A stretch of 64,000 nucleotides of DNA from Clarkia xantiana subsp. parviflora (Eukaryota > Streptophyta > Magnoliopsida > Myrtales > Onagraceae). The stretch spans positions 21,073,772 through 21,137,771 of the forward strand of contig JAPTYO010000010.1 of NCBI GenBank assembly GCA_036873135.1. Reading direction: 5' to 3'. The notes under the pieces were generated by a model, which worked only from the letters and a program-made list of their open reading frames with translations, ran no database searches and had not been told where the DNA came from. This document shows positions 38,471 to 50,200 of this stretch, piece after piece. The stretch's first letter is position 1. Every line of letters begins with the position of its first letter. The translations under genes and the position numbers were made by a program.

Positions 38471-38643
38471 CGACTCCCGGTAAATTTCTTCTTTGACAAG
38501 TCAATTTCTTTCAGAGACGAGGGACTGACTAGGTAGAGACAGACAATGAAAACGCGGCCGGCCAACAAATACATAAAATATACAATAAAAGCAGCGCACA
38601 AAGAGAGAAAGTAAAAGTCAAAACTATCCAGTCCATGGCATCA

Positions 38644-38694
38644 TCCTTCTCCTCCTCCTCTTGAACGTTCCTTCTCCTCCTCCTCTTGAACGTT
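38644..38694 (+). repeat. Pyrimidine-rich 25-bp tandem duplication in the ALIS leader
   Basis: CCTTCTCCTCCTCCTCTTGA plus ACGTT is present twice in a row. It lies in the likely 5' UTR, 120 bp before the start codon. Confidence 0.8.
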
Positions 38695-38813
38695 GTCTCT
38701 CTTCAATTCAACATCCTCCTCTGCCCTCTCCTTACCTGCTTCTCCGTCTCCGTATCTGATATTCCCTCCAACTTCTCTGCTGCTAGGGCTTTTCCTTTAC
38801 CCTTCCTGCTCCG

Positions 38814-41800
38814 ATGAGTTCTGCTGCGCCTTCTAGCTCGTCCGTAGCCGCCGGATCTGCCGATCCCAACGCCGCCAGGAGGATATCTAAGCGACCTAAG
38901 TGTAATTACATCTCATCTTTCTATTTCTCTCTTTTACCATCAACTTTTTTTAGTTCGGTTACTGTTAGATGCTCTAGTTCCTTTTCCCCTACTGTAGACT
39001 CATCCATCGGTTTTCCTGCTGCTAGTTTCTCTTTGCTTGGTAGCTCTAAGCTTCTTAATTGCCTTACTTATTACCCTCCAGAAAGCTGAACTTGATTCAT
39101 ATCAGGGATTAGCTGCTTAAACCTTATTATGGCGTTGATCTCTAATTATATTGGTCGTTTTTGCATTAGGAAGGTCCGGGTTGGGCAGTCTAGGATAGGA
39201 TGCAATCGGAAATTAAAACCCCCAAATAAATAGTCATTATGATAGTCTTGCTAAATGCTGGAACGAGATTTGTGCCAAATCCTGATTTAGTTGTGATTCT
39301 TGTTTCTTCAACTTTGTCTACCAGGTTTGACTTCATTGATGAATTCCTTTTACCAAATATACATAATATCGAAATTCTTATAATTCCTCTTCTATTGTGG
39401 TTGTTCCCGTTCATAGCAAGTTTGCCAAACTTCTGCTTTTAATATTGTCCATTGTGACCATAGATACTAGGAAATAGATCCCTATATCACAAGATAGTGT
39501 GTATAGTTAGTGAGTGAGTTCTAATACTTAAAAAAACGAATTAAGTAGTGAACTTTAGATGCGATATACTTTCAAGTATGAACTGATATTAAATGTCAAT
39601 GTTTCGATCGAGTTATTTTTAGCTTGTTTTCCTACATCGTCTGAAATCAATAACATGAATTCAACAATGCTCAAAGTCCATTCGGGATATGGAATATAAA
39701 TATACTATCACTGAAGTCTGAAACTCAAAACCCCTTGCCTGATAGTGATATGCTTTCCGTATATTGTCCCAAATGGACAAGTGGAGCATCACTTGTGCCT
39801 TTAGATTATATTTATTTTCGTCGCTGAAAGCTCTGTTGTTTTTCTCAGATTCAAAGTTTACTCAACAGGAACTTCCTGCTTGCAAACCAATCCTTACACC
39901 TCGATGGGTGCGAATCTGTTGCCCCTAATCCTATCATGTTGCACTTTCCAAATGTGTTTGGTTTTAATTGTTGTAGCACTAATTCTTGCTCTTTCAATAG
40001 GTAATTTCAGCATTCATGCTTGTGAGCGTTGTCTTTATTCCCATTGGTGTGGCTTCCTTGTTTGCTTCACGCGATGTAAGCAGAAGTTTCAACTCCATGA
40101 AGTTCCTTTTGCTTTTTTTCCCCTTTGGAAATGTAAGAATTAATTCATGTTTACTAGGTGGTTGAGATTGTTGATCGCTACGATAGTGGTTGTGTTCCAA
40201 CAACGGTTAAGGATAAGGTTGCATATATACAGTCATCTGAAAACAAAACTTGCCATAGGAATATAACGGTAAGGTTTCTTTTGCCTGAAGTACCTGAGGA
40301 ATTTTCAAGTAGAGACAGAATCATTAGTCTAACAATGACCTCTTCCCACTCTATCTTTATGATCAGGTCAAAAAGGATATGAAGAGTCCAATCTATGTAT
40401 ACTATCAGCTCGACAACTTCTATCAAAATCATCGAAGGTTCGTATCAACTTCATTCAAATTGAAACTAGTATGTCGAATTATACAAGCAGTACAAATGTA
40501 ACTTTTGTAATGCTCCTAACTTTTCCGAGATTTAAAAGATGGGATGGAGCTATATCTTAGCTTAATGGTGATCTGGTCCTGGTTTCTCAAATATAGCTTT
40601 TCTCATCAACAGAATGCATTCAAGAATATATATCTTTTATTTTGTAGACTAGATCTTTATTTATTAATTATGTCTGGCATTTTATGATCAGGTGATTAAA
40701 ATCTGATGGTACAACATGGTATGCTCAATGCAGTATCTTTAATTATGCACCCTGACTGTGCAAACCATATTCAAAATTAGGAGGAAAGAAACTAATACAA
40801 ATATATGCACTAAAAATCTACAAGTCTAACCTATGCTCAACAGTTAGTTATCTAGAAACCTTGCTTAAAAACTTTGGATGTCCTCTTGAGAAAGTGCCAG
40901 TGAATTAGCACTTGAGGGGCCATCTCGAATGCCAGATTTAACTATCAATAGCCTGTCTATTACGAATTTATACTTTCCAACCTGTATTGCGATTGATTTA
41001 CCCATTGAATCTTTAATCAGATTATCAATAAAAATGTGCTCTCTGTTTTGCTGAGACAGGTATGTTAAAAGTCGTAGTGATGCACAGTTGAAGAGTAACA
41101 AAAGCTATGCTTCAGTTAGTGATTGTAAACCAGAAGATACTGTTGACGGAGTCCCGATTGTGCCATGTGGTCTCATAGCTTGGAGCTTGTTCAATGATAC
41201 TTACAGTTTCTCAGTTAACAGCACGCAGCTAGCTGTAAATAAGAGGGGCATCTCTTGGAAGAGTGACAGGGATCACAAGTTTGGCAAAGATGTCTTTCCA
41301 CGGAACTTCCAAAATGGGTCTTTAATAGGTGGTGCCAAGCTGAAAGAAGACATTCCAGTAAGTTTATTTCTTTCAGGCTTATGGACATGTTTGCAACTTT
41401 TGCTTTGTTCGTGAATGCTTCTTCATTTATAACTCATGATCTATTCCAACTCCAATAGCAGGCTTGAGCTATTATCTCAAAGTAATAGCCAAGTAACATT
41501 GTAGTCTTAAAGCTGCCTCCAAACTTTAAAAAAAATAAAAAATTAAGCAAGTTATGGCAGTAATTCACAATATTTTAACAGCTTTTAGGAGATGAAGTAT
41601 CTAGGGTCTTTTTGGTATACTATGGGGTAAAATGATTGTTGGTGATGTCAGCAAGTTGATATTTTTTTTTTGGGTTTATATTACTACCAGTTGAGTGAGC
41701 AAGAGGACCTAATTGTATGGATGAGAACGGCAGCTCTTCCAACTTTCAGAAAATTGTATGGGAAGATTGAGGTAGACCTTAAGGCGGGGGATGTGATAGA

Positions 41801-42340
41801 TGTGGTATTGGATAACAATTACAACACCTACAGTTTCAATGGGAAAAAGAAGCTTGTGCTCTCTACCACAAGCTGGCTCGGAGGAAAGAATGACTTCCTG
41901 GGTATAGCTTACCTCACTGTGGGAGGATTGTGCTTCTTCTTGGCAATGTCTTTCACTGTCATATATCTTGTCAAGCCAAGGTATATATATGCCTCTCTTC
42001 TCTTCTCTTCTCCTCTCCTTGTGTTCTATTTGATTCTGTGTATTTTCTAAAGATAAAAAAGGTTGGTTGGGTTAGGATCATACCCAAAGCCTAACTGGCA
42101 CGATCCAGTTGATCAGGCCGTTTTATGGGGATGATGATCACAAGTCTATATTATTACAAAAGAATGAAGAGAATCAATCACCATCAAAATGGCATTGATG
42201 TCTTCAGATTGGTCTTATAAAACAGAGATGAGATAACATTTACAATATAGAAGCTGATATTATCATTCATTCTGATTTGAACCAGGCAACTCGGAGATCC
42301 TTCTTATCTGTCATGGAACAGAAACCCGGGTTGGCACTAG
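38814..42340 (+). CDS. ALIS: ALIS / CDC50-family P4-ATPase beta subunit
   Basis: ALIS proteins pair with P4-ATPase flippases (ALA in plants), enabling their ER exit and phospholipid transport. Exons: 38814-38901, 39849-39907, 40001-40075, 40158-40268, 40367-40437, 41060-41357, 41691-41980, 42286-42340 (348 aa, the usual length). The topology is typical: a short cytosolic N-terminus, TM1 (about 50-70), a large lumenal domain, TM2 (about 304-328), and a short tail. Conserved words include FTQQELPACKPILTP, VYYQLDNFYQNHRRYVKSR and SWLGGKNDFLG. Sequons NKT, NIT, NDT, NST and NGS predict N-glycosylation of the lumenal domain, and paired cysteines are present. Which ALIS paralogue it is cannot be told from this window alone. 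Confidence 0.93.
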
Positions 42341-42954
42341 CCAATATCGTCCATGCGGTTGGTGGTCGCACTTGTTGTATTATTTATAAAGCTAAAAGAA
42401 AGAACCCTTGTGAAATGTTTAGGTCTTCGTTATTTATATTAGTATATATATGAGGTTGATTATATGTTATCGTGTCACTGGCAGCGAGGACAAGAAGCGG
42501 TGTTGAAAACAAAAACAAGTAAATCTTAACTAAGCTATTACCATTGTTGTCTTTTTTTTTTTTTGTGTGTGGATATTACTGTATCTTTGAAATTGAGTTG
42601 ACACCACTTTCCGAAATTCCTCAACGTGAGCTTCATTTCCCCATTATCAAATGTTGAGTTGTATGTATAATGCTGTTTGAACCAATATGCTCAGGCGATA
42701 TGGATGGAAGTTAGCCTGGTGTCCGGTGAGTTTGTCTACTGAGTAGTGTTGTTCATCTTCAGTACCATTTAGAATCTGAAACATGTTTTTTTTTAATGTT
42801 CTTTAGAAAATTGCAATTTGTGTCATATCACCCAACCTAATAAATTTTTATACACTCCAATCAGAAACGGTTTCCACTTTTAGATCGAGTTATCAAAACA
42901 AATTCCTATCCGGTTAACTTCATTACCTATTGATTGAATGAGTTGTTTAGCTAA
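42341..42954. other. 3' flank of ALIS, no gene seen
   Basis: Probable 3' UTR and AT-rich spacer, with no coding signal. Confidence 0.45.
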
Positions 42955-43790
42955 GTAAGCAGCCTATGAAAGGTTTGAAGTTTGACCCATGTTAACCTGA
43001 AATGTTTGAAGTTTCAAATGTTGATTTGAAAGGTCTGAGGTTTCAACTTTGTTGATATAAAAGGTCTCCGTTAAAACTGACGAAAGTTGGTCACGTGCTT
43101 GACAAGTGACCGAAAATAAAATTAAATTCCAAAAATGCCATTCTATCAAAGTGTGCCCCTCACATGCTTGAAAAGAAAAGACGAAAATGCCCTTAAAGCC
43201 ACCACGGCTCCGCCACCGCCACCCCGGCTCCGACGACCACCACACCGACTCCGGCAACTACCACCCCGACGATCACCACCCGACTCCGACGACCACCACG
43301 CAACTCCGGCGACCAACACTTGGCTCTGATTGGGCCCAAGTCGGAGCCACAGAGCTCCGACCTCTGGAGCTCTGTGGCTCTGATCGGAGCTTTGTGGCTC
43401 TGATCGGAGCTTTGTGGCTCCGATTTGGGTCCAATCGGAGTTATGGTGGCGGTCGCCGGAGTTCGAGGGTGGTCGCCGGAGTCGGGGTGGTGGTCGCCGG
43501 AGTCGGGGTGGTGGTGGCCGGAGCCGGGTGGCGGTGGCCGGAGTAATTTGACTTCAGGGTAATTTTGTCATTTCACATTTTCTCAAATAAGATATTAAAT
43601 AAAACAAAATATTAAAATGGACAAGAATGTCATGTCACACATTTCTGTTAAATTTAACCCTAAAAATGGATGGAAAACCAAATTTCAACAAAGTTGAAAC
43701 TTCAGACCTTTCAAATCAACATTTGAAACTTCAGACATCTATAGTTAATATGGACAAAACTTCAGACATTTCATAGGTTATTAAATTTAA
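42955..43790. mobile_element. Foldback Mutator-like element, copy 3 (second subfamily)
   Basis: The left arm CCTATGAAAGGTTTGAAGTT and the right-arm complement CCTATGAAATGTCTGAAGTT pair, followed by matching inner segments and the family's GC-rich core with CCACCACGGCTCCG and GGTCGCCGGAGTCGGGG (43200-43550). The core also contains direct repeats of GGAGCTTTGTGGCTC. The outermost ends have decayed, so the borders are approximate and no target duplication could be assigned. Confidence 0.7.
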
Positions 43791-44623
43791 TTGGTAAATA
43801 CAGAAATAGGCACGCAAAATTGTAATTGACAAAAAATGAGCAAACCATCGACTGAGAGTAGAGGGTTTGACCAAAAATTGTGGTCAATCCCTAGACTCCT
43901 AGTCGAGATTTTAGTCTGCGGTCAAATCCTCGATTGAGACTCTAGGGTTTGACATCAAGTTTGACCAAAATCTTAAATTAAATTTCTCATTAACAAAAAC
44001 CATTAACAACATAAAAAAGAAATCGTTCCAACTTTAAATTGATCCAAACATTTAATACAAACTATAGAAACTTGTTCGTGCATATAAAAAAATATATTAT
44101 TTGATAATACACGAAAGTATATAATGCATCATGATCTCCATAGTCAACCCACATTGCCAAGACAATTTGAATGTGAATATCATTATGTTCTTTATCTATT
44201 TTTGTTTTCTTTTACAGCAAAACTTGTTAAGAAAAAGACATACTCCTCCACCTCCACGTTATATTCAAGTCTATGATCTACATTTAAGTTGGAGACGACG
44301 CTACTATGTGTATCCAAAACAAAACGAATTTCTCCAACACAAGCCATAATGATAGTCTAGCCATCAATTATGACAAAGGTTGTTGTGGTTCCAGATCTTT
44401 CTCCTGTAAATTCACACATGTTTCAATATTCAACAAACTATATTTCTAGTTAAATCATTAGTTTTCAATCTATACTAAAGACTAACAAGTACAAGAAAAT
44501 ATAGATCATGTCCATACCTCTTCTCTGAAATGCATTATCTGTCTTCACGAAGCCAGCCACCAAATCCCAAGGAAGTGCTTGCAATTTTAACTCTCTATAT
44601 ATATCGGAATATCGAAAATCGAC

Positions 44624-45110
44624 AAAAGAAGATCTAAATAAGCATAAACTGTAATTTTAACTCTCTAAACGAATGAATTGGGCTAAAAAATGTTAGACCC
44701 TATAGAAATCTATAGATCTTTCTCAGATCGCTGTTTCCACATAGAAACTATATTCGCGTGTCAAAATCCGACAGTTCAAAATCCTCCATATCATTTGATG
44801 CGGAAAACCTCGAGTTTTCATTGATAATAATTTGAAAACTGAATACTAAGACTGCTAAATAGAGTTTATATAGAGAAATCTAAAACCCTAGCTAATTCCG
44901 AAATTAACAAATAAATCCAACAATAAAAAATTGGAAAAAAAAGACCTAAAGAAACATAAATTGCAATTTTAACCCTCTAAACGAATGAATTTGGCTAAAA
45001 ACCGTTAAACCGAAGAGCAAGCTATATGTCTTTTTCAAATCGCCGTTTCTATATACAAAAACTGTATTTACATGCCAAAATCCGACACTTCAAAATCCCC
45101 CAGACCAATC
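44624..45110. repeat. Two direct copies of a ~170-bp unit
   Basis: The segment at 44624-44800 (containing CTCTAAACGAATGAATTGGG, then TCAAAATCCGACAG) recurs at about 44939-45110 with substitutions, at a spacing of about 315 bp. Both copies contain CGAATGAAT-TGGCTAAAAA and ATCGC-GTTTC. It is non-coding. Confidence 0.7.
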
Positions 45111-45145
45111 AGCAAAAAAAACTCAGTTTAACCAAAATATTAGTC

Positions 45146-46617
45146 GTGGGTCAAGTATTCTCGTGGGCATGGTCAAGTATTCTCGTGGGTCGTGACATTC
45201 TTGCCCAAGAGGGTATTTGGCAAATCGGAAATGGTAAATCGGTCCGTGTTTTTGAAGATGCGTGGTTACCCAATCTGCCCGGGTATCGACTTGATCCTAA
45301 TCGAGAGGGCATCAACCTGTCTCTGCGGGTATCTGATTTGATACGCCCGCCTGAGCGGTCCTGGAATTTGGAACAACTCGCTCCAATACTTACGGAGGAG
45401 GAGGCAAACGCCATTAGGAGCATCCACATTAGGAGGGGGTCTGAAGTACATGATAAACTAGTGTGGCCAACGTCCAAGACGGGGGTGGCTATTCCGAAAA
45501 TGGTCTACCATCGTCTCCGCGAAATTGAACAACCGACTATCTCTTTGGGTCATTCGTCTTCTAGGAGCGTCTCAACCGAGGTATGGAAGGGATTTGGAAA
45601 GGACGAGCTCCGCCTAAGGTCAAACATTTCCTATGGAGGACTCGTGCACGTGCCTTGCCGACTTTTGACGAACTTAACCGGAGGGGAGTCGAGGTAGAAG
45701 CTAAGTGTCCATTTTGCAATTGCACCGAAACAATTGATCATGTCTTGTTAAATTGCATATGGACTAGTCCGGTATGGTTTGGATGTCTCGGCTTGAGATG
45801 GGATCGAGGAGACGCACCAAATTGGAATGACTGGTTATAAGATGTTATTTTAAAGGCATCTCGGGAGGGTGAGGCTGCTGCGTTCCGCCGCCTCAAAGTG
45901 GAAATTGGAGCATGGGAAATCTGGAAAGAGCGTTGTCGGGCCACGTACCAGAATGATCGTCCTAATCCAAATCGAGTAATGGAACGAATTCAGTCCTATG
46001 CTGCAGAAATATGGACCGCTGAGATGAATCAATTGCCAAGTCGCTCTACAAGTGCACGGAATAACACAGTTGCAACTGATTGGCATGCCCCGTCCCATGG
46101 AGTAGTGTCTATTTGTTGCGACGGGTCGTAGGCTGAGCAAACTGGGTGGGGAGGATCTGGAGTTGTAGCACGGGATACATCCGGGAATTTGCTAGCGGGA
46201 AGAGGTACTCGTGGCCGGGAACCAAATGCAGCTATGGCGGAAGCAAGAGCTATATTACAAGGAGTTGAGCTCGCAGTTAATCACCAATGGAGGGAAGTCG
46301 TCATCGAGTCAGATGCGGAATACATCGTAAACCAAATCCGACAAACAACGACAAACCCCGACTGGAGACTTGACAACATCATCAGCTCTATTCGTCATAT
46401 GGCTAGTATGGTTCAAAACGTGACATGGAAGATCATCCGGCGAGGCGCCAACCGTTGTGCGAACTTGGTTGCAATCCATTCCAGAAAGGAGATGTGCCCG
46501 GTTAATTGGGTTGTTGTACCCCCTTCTCCTCTTTTTTCAGTTATGTTATTAGATTGTATTCCGGGTTGAACATTTGATTTCATAATAAAAGCATCAATTT
46601 GGCCAAAAAAAAAAAAA
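45146..46617 (+). mobile_element. 5'-truncated LINE (L1-type) retrotransposon
   Basis: The sequence encodes the tail of a plant LINE ORF2: end of the RT-linked region (about 45200-45520), a zf-RVT domain (APPKVKHFLWR and CPFCNCTETIDHVLLNC, about 45600-45770), and an RNase H-like domain (AEARAILQGVELAV and ESDAEYIV, about 46230-46480). Frames are shifted near 45580 and interrupted by stops at 45838 and 46129. It ends with AATAAAA and an A tract (46605-46617). The 16-mers AACCAAAATATTAGTC (45130-45145) and AACCAAAATATTAATC (46618-46633) form the target duplication with one mismatch. Confidence 0.88.
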
Positions 46618-46633
46618 AACCAAAATATTAATC

Positions 46634-47255
46634 AAACTCTCTACTCCCATTCCAATGTTTGACCAATATTTAGGTCAAGCACTCGACTGGGAGTCGAGAG
46701 TATGCTTATATGTGTAATTTTTAACTTTACTAATAATATGTTTATTTTGGTAATTTTCTCTAACTGAAGGGTTAATAATGAACTTTGTATTTCTAAAATT
46801 GATTTTTAAATAGTTTTGAATATTTAGTTATTTTTATATTTGTTTATTAAATAGTCTTATTTTATTAAAAAATTCCTTAAAATCCCCCAACCCAATCACA
46901 TTGAAGGCCAGACTGCAGCTGGCCAACTTCAACAGAGTATTCTTTCTACCAAAAAAAAAAAAAAAAAAACTTCCACATTATAATAGGGAAAATATATATA
47001 ATACACGCAATCACGCTCACCCGTCAAGAAGAAAAGAAAAACAGTGAAATCTTCGGACGAGGAGAGTCCTTCAATTTCTTTCCTTTCATTCCAAAACCAA
47101 AAATACAAATACAAGTAGGAAAAAAAAAAAAAAACCTCTTCTTCATCTCCTTCTTCAACTTCTCTCCCTCGCTCCCTAAACGGCTAAACCCCGGCCACTA
47201 CTCACTACTTACTCTCAGACCACATACATACATATTATAATTGGGTCACTGAGGC
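46634..47255 (+). promoter_or_regulatory. Upstream region and leader of FGT1
   Basis: Contains an ATATATATAATAC TATA-like stretch at about 46990-47003 and a pyrimidine-rich leader (CTTCTTCATCTCCTTCTTC, 47137-47155). There are no other ATG codons close to the chosen start. The left part belongs to the degenerate element described above. Confidence 0.4.
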
Positions 47256-50200
47256 ATGACGCAGCCTCCGGCACCTCCGCTCTCTCCGCCACCGGCGGCT
47301 TCCCAAGGAGTTCAGGTCCGGTGCGCCGGCTGCCGCATGATCTTGACTGTGGCGCCTGGCGTCACTGAATTCGCCTGCCCTTCCTGCAAGTTGCCACAGA
47401 TGCTACCACCTCAGCTAATGGTGAGGAACCCGCAGCCGCCGCAGCAGCAGACGCAACCCCAACCCCCGCCCCCGCCGCTGCCCCTTCCCCAGCCACCGCA
47501 CCTGAAACCTGCTCATGGCATTGACCCTACCAAGATCCAGCTCCCATGTGCTCACTGCAAGGCTATTCTCAACGTTCCCCATGGTCTCACTCGCTTTAAG
47601 TGCCCTCAGTGCGATACTGACCTTGCTGTTGATCTCTCTAAGCTTAACAATTTGCTCCCTCCTCCACCTCCTGAGGAAGTTAACGAGGTTTATTTTACAA
47701 TCTTCATCTCTGCCGCATCTCAATTTTGCTCCAATGCGTCCCTGCCCTGGTCATTGTTCTAGATTCAGGAACCCTAGAATTCCCCCCCTCCGTTTCAATT
47801 ATTGCCTTAGACCTCAAATCGGACCAACAAAGGCAGGAGCAATTTCAAGGGGACATCATTACCACTCCCCTACGAACTCTTTATTTAATACTCAATCCTG
47901 CTTCTCATGTTATATGCTTCCAATTTAACCTTCCATTTTGTATGTCGTCTTGCATCCACTATCTGTGAAATTCACTTCTCACCATTATCGTTTCTCTGCA
48001 GGTGGCTATTGAAGTGGAGCGAGAAGAAGATGAAGGTGGAACATCAGGAGAAACCTTCACTGACTATGTAAGTTCTAATAGGATCAAGTAATACCTAAGA
48101 CTCTTCATCTGCTCTGCTAAACCCATTCTCCACTTGAGCAGCGTCCTTCGAAGTTATCCATTGGACCTCCTCATCCAGATCCTGTTGTGGAGACATCATC
48201 CCTGTCTGCGATGCAACCTCCTGAACCAACGTATGATCTGAAAATCAAGGACAAATTAGAAGCTTCACTGGCTTTATCATGCTTGCAGATTGAGACACTC
48301 ATCTATGCCGGTCAGGTACTCATGACACCTACCCAATTGTTCTGTGTTACAGCTATATGCTTCCACCTTATATATGAACTTATTCTTTCTGTGACAGAGG
48401 CACTACCAGCATCTCCCGTCTGGCACTAGAGCTGGATTTTTCCTTGGAGACGGTGCTGGAGTAGGCAAAGGTAGAACCATTGCTGGGTTGATTTGGGAAA
48501 ACTGGCATCAAGGAAGGAGGAGAGCGATGTCAGTTCATGTTATCCTGTTCAAAATTGAAGCTTCTTTCTTTGATCTTCTACGAAAAAATCCACGTTTAAA
48601 TTGACACAGTTGCTGGATTAATCTGTAGATGGATTTCTGTTGGGTCTGACTTGAAGTTTGATGCTAGAAGAGATCTAGATGATGTTGGTGCAACTTGCGT
48701 TGAAGGTAATGAAATTTCTTTGCTGACTATCTCTGTAATATGAAGGTCTATTTGTAACTTAAATTTGATTTAACGGGGAACGCCAGAATGAAACTTTACC
48801 CGGATTAGATTATGTGCTGTGTGTAGAGAAACTGTGCTTTCTCTTCGGTGGTAGAAGGATCTTTTACATTGTACTGCATTGCATTGATCATGATTAAAAG
48901 CAAGAATGTGATGTTTCCTTTGCATGGATTATACAGTGCATGCCTTGAACAAACTCCCTTATTCGAAGCTTGATTCGAAGTCTGTGGGGATTAAGGAGGG
49001 TGTCGTGTTTTTGACATATAGCAGCCTTATAGCATCTTCTGAGAAAGGCCGCTCTCGTCTGCAACAGCTTGTGCAGTGGTGCGGAGCTGGATTTGATGGT
49101 CTAGTTGTATTTGATGAGGTAATGCATGTTACACTTTTAGGAGTTGTCCATCTGATACATATTATTTCCTGTTTCTATTTTCTCATATTCTTTTCTCTCT
49201 CTTTTGTTAATATGGTTTGAATAACTTGGTGTTACAGTGCCACAAGGCAAAGAATTTGATCCCTGAAGCTGGGAGTCAACCGACTCGAACTGGTGAAGCA
49301 GTTCTTGAAATTCAGGTTGGCCTTTCTAAAAAGATAAACATCCCCCTTTTTGGTTGTAGTATTGTTGACACCAGTTCTTGTTAGCAGCAATTTCCTGAGG
49401 TGCATTTCTATTATTGCCTTTTTTCTATTTGTTTGATTTTATTCTTCCTTTGCCGTCAGAGTTCTATCTCTTGTTCCTTTTTCAGCTGAAATCTCCTATG
49501 ACCTTTCATTTTGAATCCAAATCCCAGCAAAAGTACATTCATTTTTAACCTTCCTTCCTGTAACTTGAGTATCATTAATCTCTTTGTTCAAGCTTACTCA
49601 AGCAATGAGAAATTTTACGTTTCTTATTGTCATTCATGCTTTTCTGATATGCGATCATACGTCCCTTTCACAGGCCAAACTTCCTGAAGCACGTGTCGTT
49701 TATTGCTCGGCAACTGGCGCGTCTGAACCCCGCAATATGGGCTACATGGTGCGGCTTGGGCTGTGGGGAGAAGGAACGAGTTTTTCTGAGTTTCGTGAAT
49801 TCCTTAGTGAGTATTCACTTTTGATTGTATTTCAATAACTATCTAGGTGCAGATATTCAATATATATATATTCATATTCGACATTGATATTGACATGCCT
49901 TCTTAGTAAGTCTGGAATGGTTGGACTCGAAAGTGCACTTTGTAAATTTCCAATTTGCATTCTGTTAAACAGCCTTTGCAATGCTTTGCATGTTTTCCCC
50001 CCACCAAATCCATCAGTTGTTTGCTTCTACCTGCACTAATAGCTTAAATTTTCTACAAATGAAAGTTGCAGAGTTACTGAGGTTAGAAAAGAAAGATTCA
50101 TATTTTGCAAGTTAACCACAATACCTAGCATACCCAAGTTATTGCTTGTTGAAGCTCTCTCTCTCTCTCTGCACATTTTATCCCTCAATTTGTGTTTTTT

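Larger units (their letters stand above)
43795..46755. mobile_element. Probable degenerate inverted-repeat element hosting a LINE
   Basis: Words such as CGACTGAGAGTAGAGGG (43850) and CTAGACTCCTAGTCGAG (43891) are mirrored by TCGACTGGGAGTCGAG (46685) at the other side, together with GTTTGACCAA and TTGGTCAAAC-type words. This suggests one older element later interrupted by the LINE at 45146. The ends and superfamily are not resolved. Confidence 0.4.

Noticed and set aside
43187..43546. 119-codon frame in foldback copy 3
   Set aside because: Compositional frame in the GGTGGTCGCCGG/CCACCACC core, with no start context, introns or conservation.
45026..45697. 223-codon frame as an independent gene
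   Set aside because: It is the 5' remnant of the LINE ORF2 fused to flanking DNA, and the target duplication at 45130-45145 lies inside it.
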